Shown: one piece after another, positions 51,902 through 60,128 of the stretch
Layout: each line of letters starts with the position of its first letter
How positions within the stretch are numbered: position 1 is the first letter of the stretch
Assembly (NCBI RefSeq): GCF_027943945.1
Contig: NZ_AP027141.1
Span: 806,001 to 870,000 of the forward strand
Direction of reading: 5' to 3'
Origin: Microbacterium terricola
Lineage (GTDB): Bacteria > Actinomycetota > Actinomycetes > Actinomycetales > Microbacteriaceae
Length of the DNA stretch: 64,000 nt
The notes under the pieces: model-generated
The model's input: only the letters and a program-made list of their open reading frames with translations
What the model was told of the DNA's origin: nothing
The model's database searches: none
Translations under genes and position numbers: made by a program

Positions 51902-52747
51902 GTGCAGATGGACGATCGATACGGCGGCGACGTGCTGGCGGCCGGGTGGCGCGACCGCGCGCGCACGGCGGTGCCGCACGTGGCAGCATCCCGCGATCTC
52001 GTGGTGGAAGTGGCCGAGGACGGCTACTGCGGCGCCGTGGTCGACGTGGCCTCAGGACGGGTCGAGCTCGAAGACCGGCTGGGCCGCCGACGCCTGTTCC
52101 CGCTCGGCGGGGGCTTCCTGATCGACGGGAAGGCCGTCGTGCTCACCCCGCCGGCCCCGACGGCGCCCGCATCCCCGCGGCGGACCGCCTCCGGCTCGTT
52201 CGCCGCACCCGACACCCGTGCCCGCGTCGCCCGCGCCAGCCGCATCTTCGTGGAGGGCCGGCACGACGCCGAGCTCGTCGAGAAGGTCTGGGGCGCCGAC
52301 CTGCGCGCGGAGGGCGTCGTCGTGGAGTACCTGCAGGGCGTCGACCTGCTCGAGGCCGCGCTCGACGAGGAGCCGCCGTCGGCCGAGCGTCGCGACGGCG
52401 TGCTCGTCGACCACCTCGTCGCGGGCTCGAAGGAGTCGCGCATCGCCGACCAGATCCTGCGCGGCCGCCACGGCCGTCACCTCAAGATCGTCGGGCATCC
52501 GTACATCGACGTGTGGCAGTGCGTCACACCCCGGGCGATGGGCATCGAGGCGTGGCCGCACGTGCCGCGCGGCACCGACATCAAGGTGGGCACGTGCCGC
52601 GCCTTCGGCTGGCCCGCCGACACCCAGGCGGACCTCGCCAGGGCATGGCAGCGGATCCTCGCGCGGGTCACCTCGTATCGCGATCTGGAGCCGTCGCTGC
52701 TCGGCCGGGTCGAGGAGCTCATCGACTTCGTGACGGTCGAGGGGTAG
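51902..52747 (+). CDS. DUF3097 family protein
   Basis: 281 residues. DRYGGDVLAAGW, VEGRHDAELVEKVWG, VVEYLQGVDLL, KIVGHPYIDVWQCV and AFGWPADTQADLA are DUF3097 signatures. The VEGRHDAEL stretch looks Toprim-like (Glu plus HD..L). A nucleic-acid-related role is possible but unproven. Start GTG 51902 is set by the TAGGGT box. TrmB follows by 26 nt. Confidence 0.88.
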   Translation: MQMDDRYGGDVLAAGWRDRARTAVPHVAASRDLVVEVAEDGYCGAVVDVASGRVELEDRLGRRRLFPLGGGFLIDGKAVVLTPPAPTAPASPRRTASGSFAAPDTRARVARASRIFVEGRHDAELVEKVWGADLRAEGVVVEYLQGVDLLEAALDEEPPSAERRDGVLVDHLVAGSKESRIADQILRGRHGRHLKIVGHPYIDVWQCVTPRAMGIEAWPHVPRGTDIKVGTCRAFGWPADTQADLARAWQRILARVTSYRDLEPSLLGRVEELIDFVTVEG

Positions 52748-52761
52748 CCGACCTCCCCGCG

Positions 52762-52767
52762 TACGCT
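52762..52767 (+). promoter_or_regulatory. -10 box TACGCT, leaderless trmB start
   Basis: TACGCT-GGGACG-GTG at 52774, spacing exactly 6 nt. Confidence 0.6.
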
Positions 52768-52773
52768 GGGACG

Positions 52774-53511
52774 GTGACCGAAGCCTCCACGCCCGAGCGT
52801 CGCTTCCGCGACCGCCCCGTCTCGTTCGTCCGCCGCAGCGGGCGGATGTCCGATGGCCAGGAGCGGGCGTGGGCCGAGCTCGCACCGCGATACGTCATCG
52901 ACGTGCCGAGGGATGCGGCGGCCACCAGCATCCTCCCCGGCTCCGCGATCGATCCCCTCACCGTCTGGGGGCGCGTCGCGCCGCTCATCGCGGAGATCGG
53001 CTCCGGCCAGGGTCACGCGATCGTGCACGCCGCCGCGACGAGTCCCGACGTGGACTTCCTGGCGATCGAGGTGTTCCGCGCGGGCCTGGCCCGCACCATG
53101 CTCGATGCGGAGAAGGCAGGCGCGACGAATCTGCGGCTCGTCGAGGCGAACGCGCCCGAGGTGCTGCAGCATCTGCTGCCCGCCGGCGCTGCCGCCGAGG
53201 TGTGGGTGTTCTTCCCCGACCCGTGGCACAAGAAGAAGCACACGAAGCGGCGGCTCGTGGCCCCCGAGTTCCCGCCGATCGCGGCCGCGGCGCTGGCGGA
53301 CGGCGGGATGCTGCGCCTCGCGACCGACTGGGAGGACTACGCGCTGCAGATGCGCGACGTGCTCGATGCCGCCGACGGCTTCGAGCGGGCATTCGAGGGC
53401 GACTGGGCGCTCCGGTTCGAGGGGCGCACCATGACGGCGTTCGAGCGCAAGGGCATCGCGAAGGGCCGCGCGATCCGCGACCTCGCGTACCGCCGCGTGC
53501 CGCGGGGCTGA
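52774..53511 (+). CDS. trmB: tRNA (guanine46-N7)-methyltransferase
   Basis: 245 residues. SAM site IAEIGSGQGHAIVHAA, VWVFFPDPWHKKKHTKRRLV and LRLATDWEDYA are TrmB signatures. It methylates N7 of G46 in tRNA. GTG 52774 follows a leaderless TACGCT box. The next gene starts one base after its stop. Confidence 0.94.
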   Translation: MTEASTPERRFRDRPVSFVRRSGRMSDGQERAWAELAPRYVIDVPRDAAATSILPGSAIDPLTVWGRVAPLIAEIGSGQGHAIVHAAATSPDVDFLAIEVFRAGLARTMLDAEKAGATNLRLVEANAPEVLQHLLPAGAAAEVWVFFPDPWHKKKHTKRRLVAPEFPPIAAAALADGGMLRLATDWEDYALQMRDVLDAADGFERAFEGDWALRFEGRTMTAFERKGIAKGRAIRDLAYRRVPRG

Positions 53512-53512
53512 G

Positions 53513-54364
53513 ATGCCCGGCGCCCGGCTGTCGACGCCAGAATCCGTCACCCTCCCTGCATGGTCGGCCGCGCTCCTGCCCGCCGCGCTGGCGTGCCTCG
53601 CCGCCCCGGCGTTCTTCGTGCTGCGGGTGGCGTGGGTGGGCTGGCTGCTGCTAGCCGCAGCCCTGGTCCTGGCCTGGCTCATCGAGCGTCGTCGGCCGGC
53701 GACCCCGAGCCTGGTCCGCGATCTGTCGCTCATCGCCGTGGGGCTGCTGATCGTCAGCGCGATCCCGCTCAAGGCCGAGCTCGACAACCTGGCGATGGTC
53801 CGCTTCGCGGCGGCACTCGGCGGGGCCGTGGCCGTGCCGTACCTGATCTCGCGGTATGTCTACCGTGACCACGCGACGCGATTCCCGTGGCGTGGGGGCG
53901 GACGGTGGACCCGCTTCCAGTGGGCGTGGCTCGTGGCGGTCCTCGTCCTCGGGTGGCTCATCCTGCCCTTCTACTTCATCACCTCGGGCGTGTACCTGAA
54001 CTGGCCCGTCGTCGACACCCCCGAGCTGATCGCGCGGCTGTTCGTCGGCGTGGGGGCGGTCGGCATCTGGGATGAGCTGTTCTTCATCTGCACCGTCTTC
54101 GCGCTGCTGCGGCGGCACTTCCCGATGTGGCAGGCGAACGTGCTGCAGGCGGTGGTCTTCGTCTCGTTCCTGTGGGAGCTGGGCTATCAGGCATGGGGGC
54201 CGCTGCTGACCATCCCGTTCGCCCTGCTCCAGGGCTACATCTTCGTGCGCACCCGTTCGCTGGCGTACGTCGTGACGGTGCACCTGCTCTTCGACGCCGT
54301 GGTGTTCCTGGTGCTGGTGCACGCCCACAACCCCGGGCTGCTCGACGGCCTCTTCCTGGTCTGA
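53513..54364 (+). CDS. CPBP/Abi-like polytopic membrane protein
   Basis: 283 residues, about seven or eight membrane segments. WDELFFICTVFALLRRHF, SFLWELGYQAW and HLLFDAVVFL align with CPBP (CAAX-processing protease/Abi) motifs 1-3, but motif 1 has only one of the two glutamates and lacks the nearby Arg position. Proteolytic activity is therefore doubtful. ATG 53513 starts one base after the trmB stop, so [11 protein letters not shown] is likely coupled. Confidence 0.68.
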   Translation: MPGARLSTPESVTLPAWSAALLPAALACLAAPAFFVLRVAWVGWLLLAAALVLAWLIERRRPATPSLVRDLSLIAVGLLIVSAIPLKAELDNLAMVRFAAALGGAVAVPYLISRYVYRDHATRFPWRGGGRWTRFQWAWLVAVLVLGWLILPFYFITSGVYLNWPVVDTPELIARLFVGVGAVGIWDELFFICTVFALLRRHFPMWQANVLQAVVFVSFLWELGYQAWGPLLTIPFALLQGYIFVRTRSLAYVVTVHLLFDAVVFLVLVHAHNPGLLDGLFLV

Positions 54365-54406
54365 CCCCGAGACGCCGCTGCACAGGGGGTGACCAGGTGA
54401 AGCGGG

Positions 54407-54412
54407 TACCGT
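54407..54412 (+). promoter_or_regulatory. Possible -10 box TACCGT of the riboswitch leader
   Basis: TACCGT 30 nt before the riboswitch 5' end; transcription near 54419 would give a leader of about 75 nt. Confidence 0.35.
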
Positions 54413-54436
54413 GGACAGCGGACCCGATGAAGGGCC

Positions 54437-54480
54437 CCGGACGACGGATCAGTACCCGGTGAGCGACAAGACTGGCCAAG
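54437..54480 (+). promoter_or_regulatory. Guanidine-III (ykkC-III) riboswitch
   Basis: Conserved blocks in order: CCGGACGA, GTACCCGG, and GACAAGACTGG, as in the ykkC-III class (for example Thermobifida fusca). CCGG at both ends of the first two blocks forms P1. CAGT before ACCCGG can pair with ACTG after GACAAG, giving the pseudoknot. The pseudoknot strand runs straight into AAGGAG, the ribosome binding site of the exporter gene, indicating control at [11 protein letters not shown] initiation. Confidence 0.85.
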
Positions 54481-54492
54481 GAGCTGAGTCTG

Positions 54493-54813
54493 ATGTCGTG
54501 GGTCATCCTGGTCGTGTCCGGAATCCTCGAAGCCGTCTGGGCGACCGCGCTCGGCAAGTCCGACGGTTTCACCCGCCTCTGGCCGACGGTGACTTTCGGC
54601 GTCGCACTGGTGCTGAGCATGGGCGGGCTGGCGCTCGCCATGCGCGACATCTCGACCGGCACCGCGTACGCGGTGTGGGTCGGCATCGGCGCCGCCCTCA
54701 CCGTCGGATACGCGATGGTCACGGGAGAGGAGCCGTTCTCGATCGTGCGGATGCTGCTCATCCTCGGTCTCGTCGGCTGCGTCGTCGGACTGAAGCTCGT
54801 GGGACACGAATGA
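54493..54813 (+). CDS. gdx: Guanidinium exporter (SMR family, Gdx/SugE)
   Basis: 106 residues, four helices. The membrane-buried Glu13 in SGILEAVWATALGKSDGFTRLWP and GTAYAVWVGIGAALTVGYAM are Gdx/SugE signatures. Gdx exports guanidinium in exchange for protons. The guanidine-III riboswitch just upstream supports this specificity directly. SD AAGGAG lies next to the riboswitch. Its stop overlaps the kinase ORF. Confidence 0.93.
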   Translation: MSWVILVVSGILEAVWATALGKSDGFTRLWPTVTFGVALVLSMGGLALAMRDISTGTAYAVWVGIGAALTVGYAMVTGEEPFSIVRMLLILGLVGCVVGLKLVGHE

Positions 54814-56051
54814 GCGTGCAGGCTCCCGACAGCCCTGATCGCTATCCTGACGACGTGCCCCCCACCGCAGAGCCGCGCGCCGTCACCGCGCAGGACGTCA
54901 CCCGCCGCGACGCGATCGCGGAGTACGGACTGATCGGCCGGCCGCCGGAGCCCGACCTGGAGGGCCTGGTGCAGCTCGCCGCAACGCTGTGCGACGTGCC
55001 GACCGCGGTCATCAACATCATCGACGACCACGCCCAGCATCAGGTCGCCGCGGTCGGGTTCCAGCCGTCGGTCTGCGCACGCGAGGACTCCATGTGCGCC
55101 GCGGTGCTCGATGACCCTCGTCGTGTGGTGGTCTCCGATGCGCGCACCGATGCGAGGTTCGCCGACAACCCGTTCGTGACCGGTGAGATCGGCAACGTCC
55201 GCTTCTACGCCTCGAGTCCGCTGATCACGCCCGCCGGTGTCGCCATCGGCACCCTGTGCGTGTTCGACGAGGAGACCGGCGATCTCACCCCCCAGCACAG
55301 CCGAGGTCTCGATCTGCTCGCCCACCAGGTGGTCGACGTGCTCGAGCTGCGACGCATCACCCGCGAACTCGGCCAGTCGAACGACCAGCTGCGCACCTTC
55401 GCCGGCCAGATCAGCCACGACCTGCGCAATCCGCTCACGGCGCTCACCGGGTTCATCGAGCTCGCCGCCGACAGCCCGGAGCTCGCCGACGCACCCCAGG
55501 CGACCCGTGCCCTGGCGCGCGCCGAGTCCGCGGCGTCGCGGATGGACTCGATGATCTCGGACCTGCTCGACTACGCGCGCATCGGCGGGCAGGTCCGCCA
55601 CACGCCTGTGCAGCTCGACGAGCTCGCACGCACCGTGCTGGAGGACCTCGACGCCGCGCTCGTGCAGAGCGGCACCGAGGTCGACGTCGACGCCGGGATC
55701 CAGGTGTCGGCGGATGCGACCCTGCTGCGGGTGCTGCTGCAGAACCTCGTCGCCAACGCGGTGAAGTTCAGCTCGGCCGCCGGCGTGGTGCCCCGTGTCG
55801 CGATCGGTGCGGTCGAGCTCGCGGGCGGATGGCGGGTGACGGTCGACGACAACGGGCCAGGCATCCCCGCAGCCGACCGGGAGCGGGTGTTCGAGCTGAT
55901 GGAGCGCGGCCAGACCGGCGGCGTCCCCGGCCTCGGCATCGGCCTGTCGACCTGCCGGCGGATCGTCGAGGCACACCGGGGTCTGATCGGCATCGAGGAC
56001 TCGCCCCTCGGGGGGACGCGCGTCTGGGTCGTGCTGCCCGCCACGTCCTGA
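54810..56051 (+). CDS. GAF-domain sensor histidine kinase
   Basis: 413 residues, soluble. GAF domain (about 45-180; LAATLCDVPTAVINIIDDHAQ, FYASSPLITPAGVAIGTLCV), HisKA (AGQISHDLRNPLTALTGF, His203) and HATPase_c (LLQNLVANAVKFSS, VDDNGPGIP, GLGIGLSTCRRIVEAH). No response regulator is nearby. ATG 54810 overlaps the exporter stop, but an in-frame GTG at 54855 has TATCCT and exactly 6 nt upstream, so a leaderless shorter form (398 residues) is a serious alternative start. Confidence 0.9.
   Translation: MSVQAPDSPDRYPDDVPPTAEPRAVTAQDVTRRDAIAEYGLIGRPPEPDLEGLVQLAATLCDVPTAVINIIDDHAQHQVAAVGFQPSVCAREDSMCAAVLDDPRRVVVSDARTDARFADNPFVTGEIGNVRFYASSPLITPAGVAIGTLCVFDEETGDLTPQHSRGLDLLAHQVVDVLELRRITRELGQSNDQLRTFAGQISHDLRNPLTALTGFIELAADSPELADAPQATRALARAESAASRMDSMISDLLDYARIGGQVRHTPVQLDELARTVLEDLDAALVQSGTEVDVDAGIQVSADATLLRVLLQNLVANAVKFSSAAGVVPRVAIGAVELAGGWRVTVDDNGPGIPAADRERVFELMERGQTGGVPGLGIGLSTCRRIVEAHRGLIGIEDSPLGGTRVWVVLPATS
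54843..54848 (+). promoter_or_regulatory. -10 box TATCCT giving a leaderless start for the kinase
   Basis: TATCCT-GACGAC-GTG at 54855, in frame with the kinase. It would free the kinase from riboswitch control. Confidence 0.55.
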
Positions 56052-56068
56052 GTCGGGCCTACGAGCGG

Positions 56069-56115
56069 ACGAGCGCCCCTGGAGGCCGGCGTTCGCCGTC
56101 GCCAGGGGCGCTCGT
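56069..56115. terminator. Bidirectional terminator
   Basis: Perfect 14-bp stem ACGAGCGCCCCTGG with its complement, 19-nt loop, between the kinase and the convergent MFS gene. Confidence 0.65.
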
Positions 56116-56125
56116 GACCAGCGGG

Positions 56126-57412
56126 CTAGGCCGTTGCCGTGACCGTCCGCTTCTCCGGGATGAGCACCGCAGCGACGGCGCCCGCCACCACCACGGCCGG
56201 CAGCAGCCACAGCGCAGCCTGGAAGTCGGCGAGGGCCGGGTCGTCCGGCAGCAGTGCGCTCGGGATCGAGGTGAGCAGTCCGCCGATGATGAAGCAGACG
56301 CCGTTGACGATCGCCGACGCGCTGCCGATGAGGCTGCCCGGCACGGCTTCGCCGGCGATGGTGAAGCCGAGCATGTGCGCGCCGGCGAAGAACCCGATCG
56401 CGAACATGAGCACGAGGGCCGCGCCCTGGCCCTCCGCGGGCAGATAGATCACCAGGGCGATCGCCAGCGCCTGCAGGAGCAGGCCGACGACGGCGGGCCA
56501 CTTCCGGCTGCGCCAGCGATCGGAGACGACGTTGACGAGCGGTGCGCCGACGGCCAGGCCGAGCCACGCCAGGGCGGTGAGGATCGTCGCGAAGTCGGTC
56601 TCCGCGCCCCGTGCCTCCATGATGCGCGGACCCCACAGGGTGCCGACCGCCAGCATCGCCCCGAACGAGGCGCCGGCCAGCAGTGACGAGAGCACGACCT
56701 TGATGTTCGCGAACGACTTGCCGAGGTCGCGGAAGATGCCGCCGAAGACGTTGCCCTCCGGCTTGGTCGCCGGCAGGCCGGCCTCGGGTGCGGGGTTGCG
56801 CACGAAGAAGACGAACAGCACGACGAGCAGCACGCCGAACGCGCCGAACGCGACCAGCAGCTGCTGCCACGACATGTGGTCGAGCGCCGCGAGGATGAGC
56901 GGCTGCCCGACGGCGGATCCGAGCGACGCGAACGTCTGCACGAGTCCGAACATCAGGCCGTACTTGGCGGCGTCGAACCACTTGCCGCCGAGGTAGCCCG
57001 CGCCGACGAAGCCGAAGGAGGACCCGATGGCGAGCACCGTCTGCGCGATCGCGAGGGTCGCGAAGGTCGTCGTCCCCGCGTAGAGGAACGCGCCGACGGC
57101 GACGAAGGCGACGGCGATCGCCATGAGCGGCCGCGACCCGAAGCGGTCGAGCAGCGCGCCGGAGAAGAACTGCACCAGGGCGAACACCCAAGTGTAGATG
57201 GATGCGGCGAGCCCGACCTGCGCGATCGTGAGGCTGGCCGTCTGCTGGATGTCGGGCGAGACGACCGCGTAGCCGGTCTGGATGGCGAACAGCCAGACCA
57301 CGAAGATCGTCGCGAGCACCCAGATGAGCCAGGCCTCCGGGCCGCCGAGCTTGCGCTCGCCGGTGAACCATCTGTGTGCGCCGTGGTGGTACGCCGCGTG
57401 TCCTGTCGACAT
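56126..57412 (-). CDS. MFS transporter, OFA-like (paralogue 1)
   Basis: 428 residues, twelve membrane helices. FAIQTGYAVVSPDIQQTASLT, YTWVFALVQFFSGALLDRFGSRPL and GFVGAGYLGGKWFDAAKYGLMFG are shared almost word for word with the carrier at 58847-60100. The pattern is that of OFA/oxalate-formate-type carriers. The guaD gene lies between the two paralogues, suggesting a purine-related substrate (inference). ATG 57412 has GGAAAGG as SD. Confidence 0.88.
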   Translation of the reverse strand: MSTGHAAYHHGAHRWFTGERKLGGPEAWLIWVLATIFVVWLFAIQTGYAVVSPDIQQTASLTIAQVGLAASIYTWVFALVQFFSGALLDRFGSRPLMAIAVAFVAVGAFLYAGTTTFATLAIAQTVLAIGSSFGFVGAGYLGGKWFDAAKYGLMFGLVQTFASLGSAVGQPLILAALDHMSWQQLLVAFGAFGVLLVVLFVFFVRNPAPEAGLPATKPEGNVFGGIFRDLGKSFANIKVVLSSLLAGASFGAMLAVGTLWGPRIMEARGAETDFATILTALAWLGLAVGAPLVNVVSDRWRSRKWPAVVGLLLQALAIALVIYLPAEGQGAALVLMFAIGFFAGAHMLGFTIAGEAVPGSLIGSASAIVNGVCFIIGGLLTSIPSALLPDDPALADFQAALWLLPAVVVAGAVAAVLIPEKRTVTATA

Positions 57413-57443
57413 GGAAGTGCCTTTCCTGTGGGGGGAGCGCTGG

Positions 57444-58778
57444 TCAGTGGCCGTCGCGGGAGTACGCGACGTCGCCGGCGATGTAGGTGGTCTCGATGAC
57501 GCGGTCGTCGCCCATCACGGCGAGGACGAACAGCTGCTCCTCGAGCGAGGTGACCTGCGCGCTGCGGTACTCCAGCAGCGGCGTCGCCTTCGTGTCGAGC
57601 ACGACGAAGTCGGCCTCCTTGCCCACCTCGATCGACCCGAGCCGGTCTTCCAGGCCGAGGGCCTCGGCGCCGGCGAGCGTGGCGAGGTAGAGCATCTTGA
57701 CCGCATCCAGCGGGTACTGCGTGAGCTGCGCGACCTTGTACGCCTCGTTCATCGTCGACAGCAGCGAGAAGCTCGTGCCTGCGCCGATGTCCGTGCCCAG
57801 TCCCACCTTCACGGGGTGGGTGTGGTTCTTCGCCTGATGCACGTGGAACAGCCCGCTGCCGAGGAACAGGTTCGAGGTCGGGCAGTGCGAGATCGCCGAC
57901 CCGGTCTCATGCACCCGCAGCCGCTCGTGCGAGGTCAGGTGCACGCCGTGCGCGAGCACGGCGCCCGGGCGCAGCAGCCCTGCGCGGTCGTAGACGTCCA
58001 GGTAGCCGTCGGCTTCGGGGAACAGCGAGCGCACCCAGGCGATCTCGCCGAGGTTCTCGCTGACGTGCGTGTGCATCAGGGTCGTGGGGTGCTCCGCGAG
58101 GAGGGTGGCCGCAGCATCCAGCTGTCCCTGCGTGCTCGTCGGCGCGAACCGCGGGGTGACGGCGTAGTGGTTCCGCCCGACGCTGTGCCACTTCTCGATG
58201 AGCGCCTTCGAGTCGTCGTAGCCGGTCTGCGCGGTGTCCAGCAGGTGGTCGGGGGCGTTGCGGTCCATCAGGACCTTGCCCCCCGCCATCCGCATGTTGC
58301 GCCGTGACGCCTCCTCGAAGAACGCGTCGACCGACTCCGGGTAGACCGCGCAGAAGGTGAGCGCCGTGGTCGTGCCGTTCGCGAGGAGCTGGTCGAAGAA
58401 GACGGAGGCGACGGCCGCCGCATGCGTCTTGTCGGCGAACCGCTGCTCTGCGACGAACGTGTACGTGTTGAGCCAGTCGATCAGCTGAGCACCGAACGCC
58501 GCGATGATGCCCGTCTGCACGTAGTGGACGTGCGTGTCGATGAACCCCGAGGTGATGATCCCGTCGGGGTAGTGGTCGACGTGCGCATCGTCGGCGAGGG
58601 TGTGCGCGAGGTCGGCGTACGGCCCCACCGCGGTGACCACCCCGCCCTCGACCACGATCAGTCCGTCGGTGTGTTCGACGAGGGCGTCCGAGCGGAAGAA
58701 CGGGTCGCCGGTCAGGGTGACGATGTGCCCCCGGATCGCATGCGTTCCTGAGTGGGCGGGAGTGGGGTAGTACGGCAT
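57444..58778 (-). CDS. guaD: Guanine deaminase
   Basis: 444 residues of amidohydrolase fold. Metal ligands in GFIDTHVHYVQTG, HTHVSENLGEI and VLAHGVHLTS with GLGTDIGAGTSFSLL; TFVAEQRFADKTHAAAVASVFFDQLLANGTTTALTF is characteristic of GuaD. It converts guanine to xanthine. It lies between two MFS paralogues in one orientation. ATG 58778 has AGGAG about 11 nt upstream; the 21-residue upstream extension is not supported. Confidence 0.93.
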   Translation of the reverse strand: MPYYPTPAHSGTHAIRGHIVTLTGDPFFRSDALVEHTDGLIVVEGGVVTAVGPYADLAHTLADDAHVDHYPDGIITSGFIDTHVHYVQTGIIAAFGAQLIDWLNTYTFVAEQRFADKTHAAAVASVFFDQLLANGTTTALTFCAVYPESVDAFFEEASRRNMRMAGGKVLMDRNAPDHLLDTAQTGYDDSKALIEKWHSVGRNHYAVTPRFAPTSTQGQLDAAATLLAEHPTTLMHTHVSENLGEIAWVRSLFPEADGYLDVYDRAGLLRPGAVLAHGVHLTSHERLRVHETGSAISHCPTSNLFLGSGLFHVHQAKNHTHPVKVGLGTDIGAGTSFSLLSTMNEAYKVAQLTQYPLDAVKMLYLATLAGAEALGLEDRLGSIEVGKEADFVVLDTKATPLLEYRSAQVTSLEEQLFVLAVMGDDRVIETTYIAGDVAYSRDGH

Positions 58779-58846
58779 CAGACGTGGGCTCCTCGATCTC
58801 TCTCCTGTTCGGAGGCTATCGGCCGAGGGGTGCCCGGGCAATCAAT

Positions 58847-60100
58847 TCACGACCGGGCGGCGGGGCGCAGGAGGGAGGCCGCGACGATGCCGATGACGAG
58901 CACGACCGGCATCAGCCACAGCGCCGCCTGATAGTCCGCGAGTGCGGGGTCGGCGGGCATCAGGCTCGAGGGGATCGAGGTGAGCAGGCCGCCGATGAGG
59001 AAGCAGAAACCGTTCACGACCGCCGACGCGCTGCCGATCAGCGAGCCATCGATCGCCTCGCCCGCGACGGTGAATCCGAGCATCTGGACGCCGGAGAAGA
59101 GCCCGACTGCGAACATGAGCGCCACAGCGATGCCGTTGGACTCCGTCGGCAGGTAGATGACCAGGCTGATGGCGGCTGCCTCCAGCGCGAGCCACACCAC
59201 AGCGGGCACCTTCCGGCTGCGCCAGCGGTCGCTGACGACGTTCACCAGAGGCGCGCCGACGGCGAGGCCAAGCCAGGCGAGGGCGGTGAGCAGCGTCGCG
59301 AAGTCGGTCGAGGCACCGCGGGCCTCCATGATCCGCGGCCCCCAGAGCGTTCCGACGGCGAGCATCGTGCCGAACGCGGCACCGGCGAAGACAGCCGACA
59401 GCACGACGTCGCGGTTGGCGAAGCAGGCGCCCAGGTCGCGGAGGATCTCGCCGAGGACGTTGCCGCGGGGCGGGGGCGCGGCGTCGGGCAGTGTCGGATC
59501 GCGGACGATGGCGACGAACAGCACGGCGAGGATCACGCCGAACGTGCCGAAGGCGAGCAGCAGCTGCTGCCAGCTCAGCGAATCGAGCAGGGTGAGGATC
59601 ACCGGCTGCCCGATCGCGGAGCCGAGGCTCGCCGCTGCCTGCACGAGCCCGAACATCAGCCCGTACCGCGCCGCGGGGAACCACTTTCCGCCAATGTACC
59701 CGGCCCCCACGAAGCCGAACGACGCGCCGAGGGCGAGTACGGTCTGCGCGAGCGCGAGGGTCGCGAACGTCGTGGTGCCGGCGTACAGGAACGCACCCAC
59801 CGTCACCATCGCGACCGCGATCGCGAGCAGCGGACGGCTGCCGAAGCGGTCCAGGAGCGATCCGGAGAAGAACTGCACCAGCGCGAACACCCAGGTGTAG
59901 ATCGACGCGGCCAACCCGATCTGAGCCAGTGTCAGCCCCGCCGTGTCCTGGATCTCCGGGGACACGACGGCGTAGCCGGTCTGGATGGCGAACAGCCACA
60001 CCACGAAGGTCGTCGCGAGCACCCAGACCAGCCAGGCCTCGGGCCCGCCGATCCGGCTGCGGGTCGCGGCGTGCCGCTCGGGCGTGAAGTATCCGCTCAT
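58847..60100 (-). CDS. MFS transporter, OFA-like (paralogue 2)
   Basis: 417 residues, twelve membrane helices, closely similar to the carrier at 56126-57412 throughout (for example GPRIMEARGA-TDFATLLTALAWLGLAVGAP). First gene of the three-gene guaD group. On the minus strand GGAT lies 7 nt before ATG 60100, so it may be leaderless. Confidence 0.88.
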   Translation of the reverse strand: MSGYFTPERHAATRSRIGGPEAWLVWVLATTFVVWLFAIQTGYAVVSPEIQDTAGLTLAQIGLAASIYTWVFALVQFFSGSLLDRFGSRPLLAIAVAMVTVGAFLYAGTTTFATLALAQTVLALGASFGFVGAGYIGGKWFPAARYGLMFGLVQAAASLGSAIGQPVILTLLDSLSWQQLLLAFGTFGVILAVLFVAIVRDPTLPDAAPPPRGNVLGEILRDLGACFANRDVVLSAVFAGAAFGTMLAVGTLWGPRIMEARGASTDFATLLTALAWLGLAVGAPLVNVVSDRWRSRKVPAVVWLALEAAAISLVIYLPTESNGIAVALMFAVGLFSGVQMLGFTVAGEAIDGSLIGSASAVVNGFCFLIGGLLTSIPSSLMPADPALADYQAALWLMPVVLVIGIVAASLLRPAARS

Positions 60101-60128
60101 GAGGGCAATCCAACACCCCCTGTGGCGC

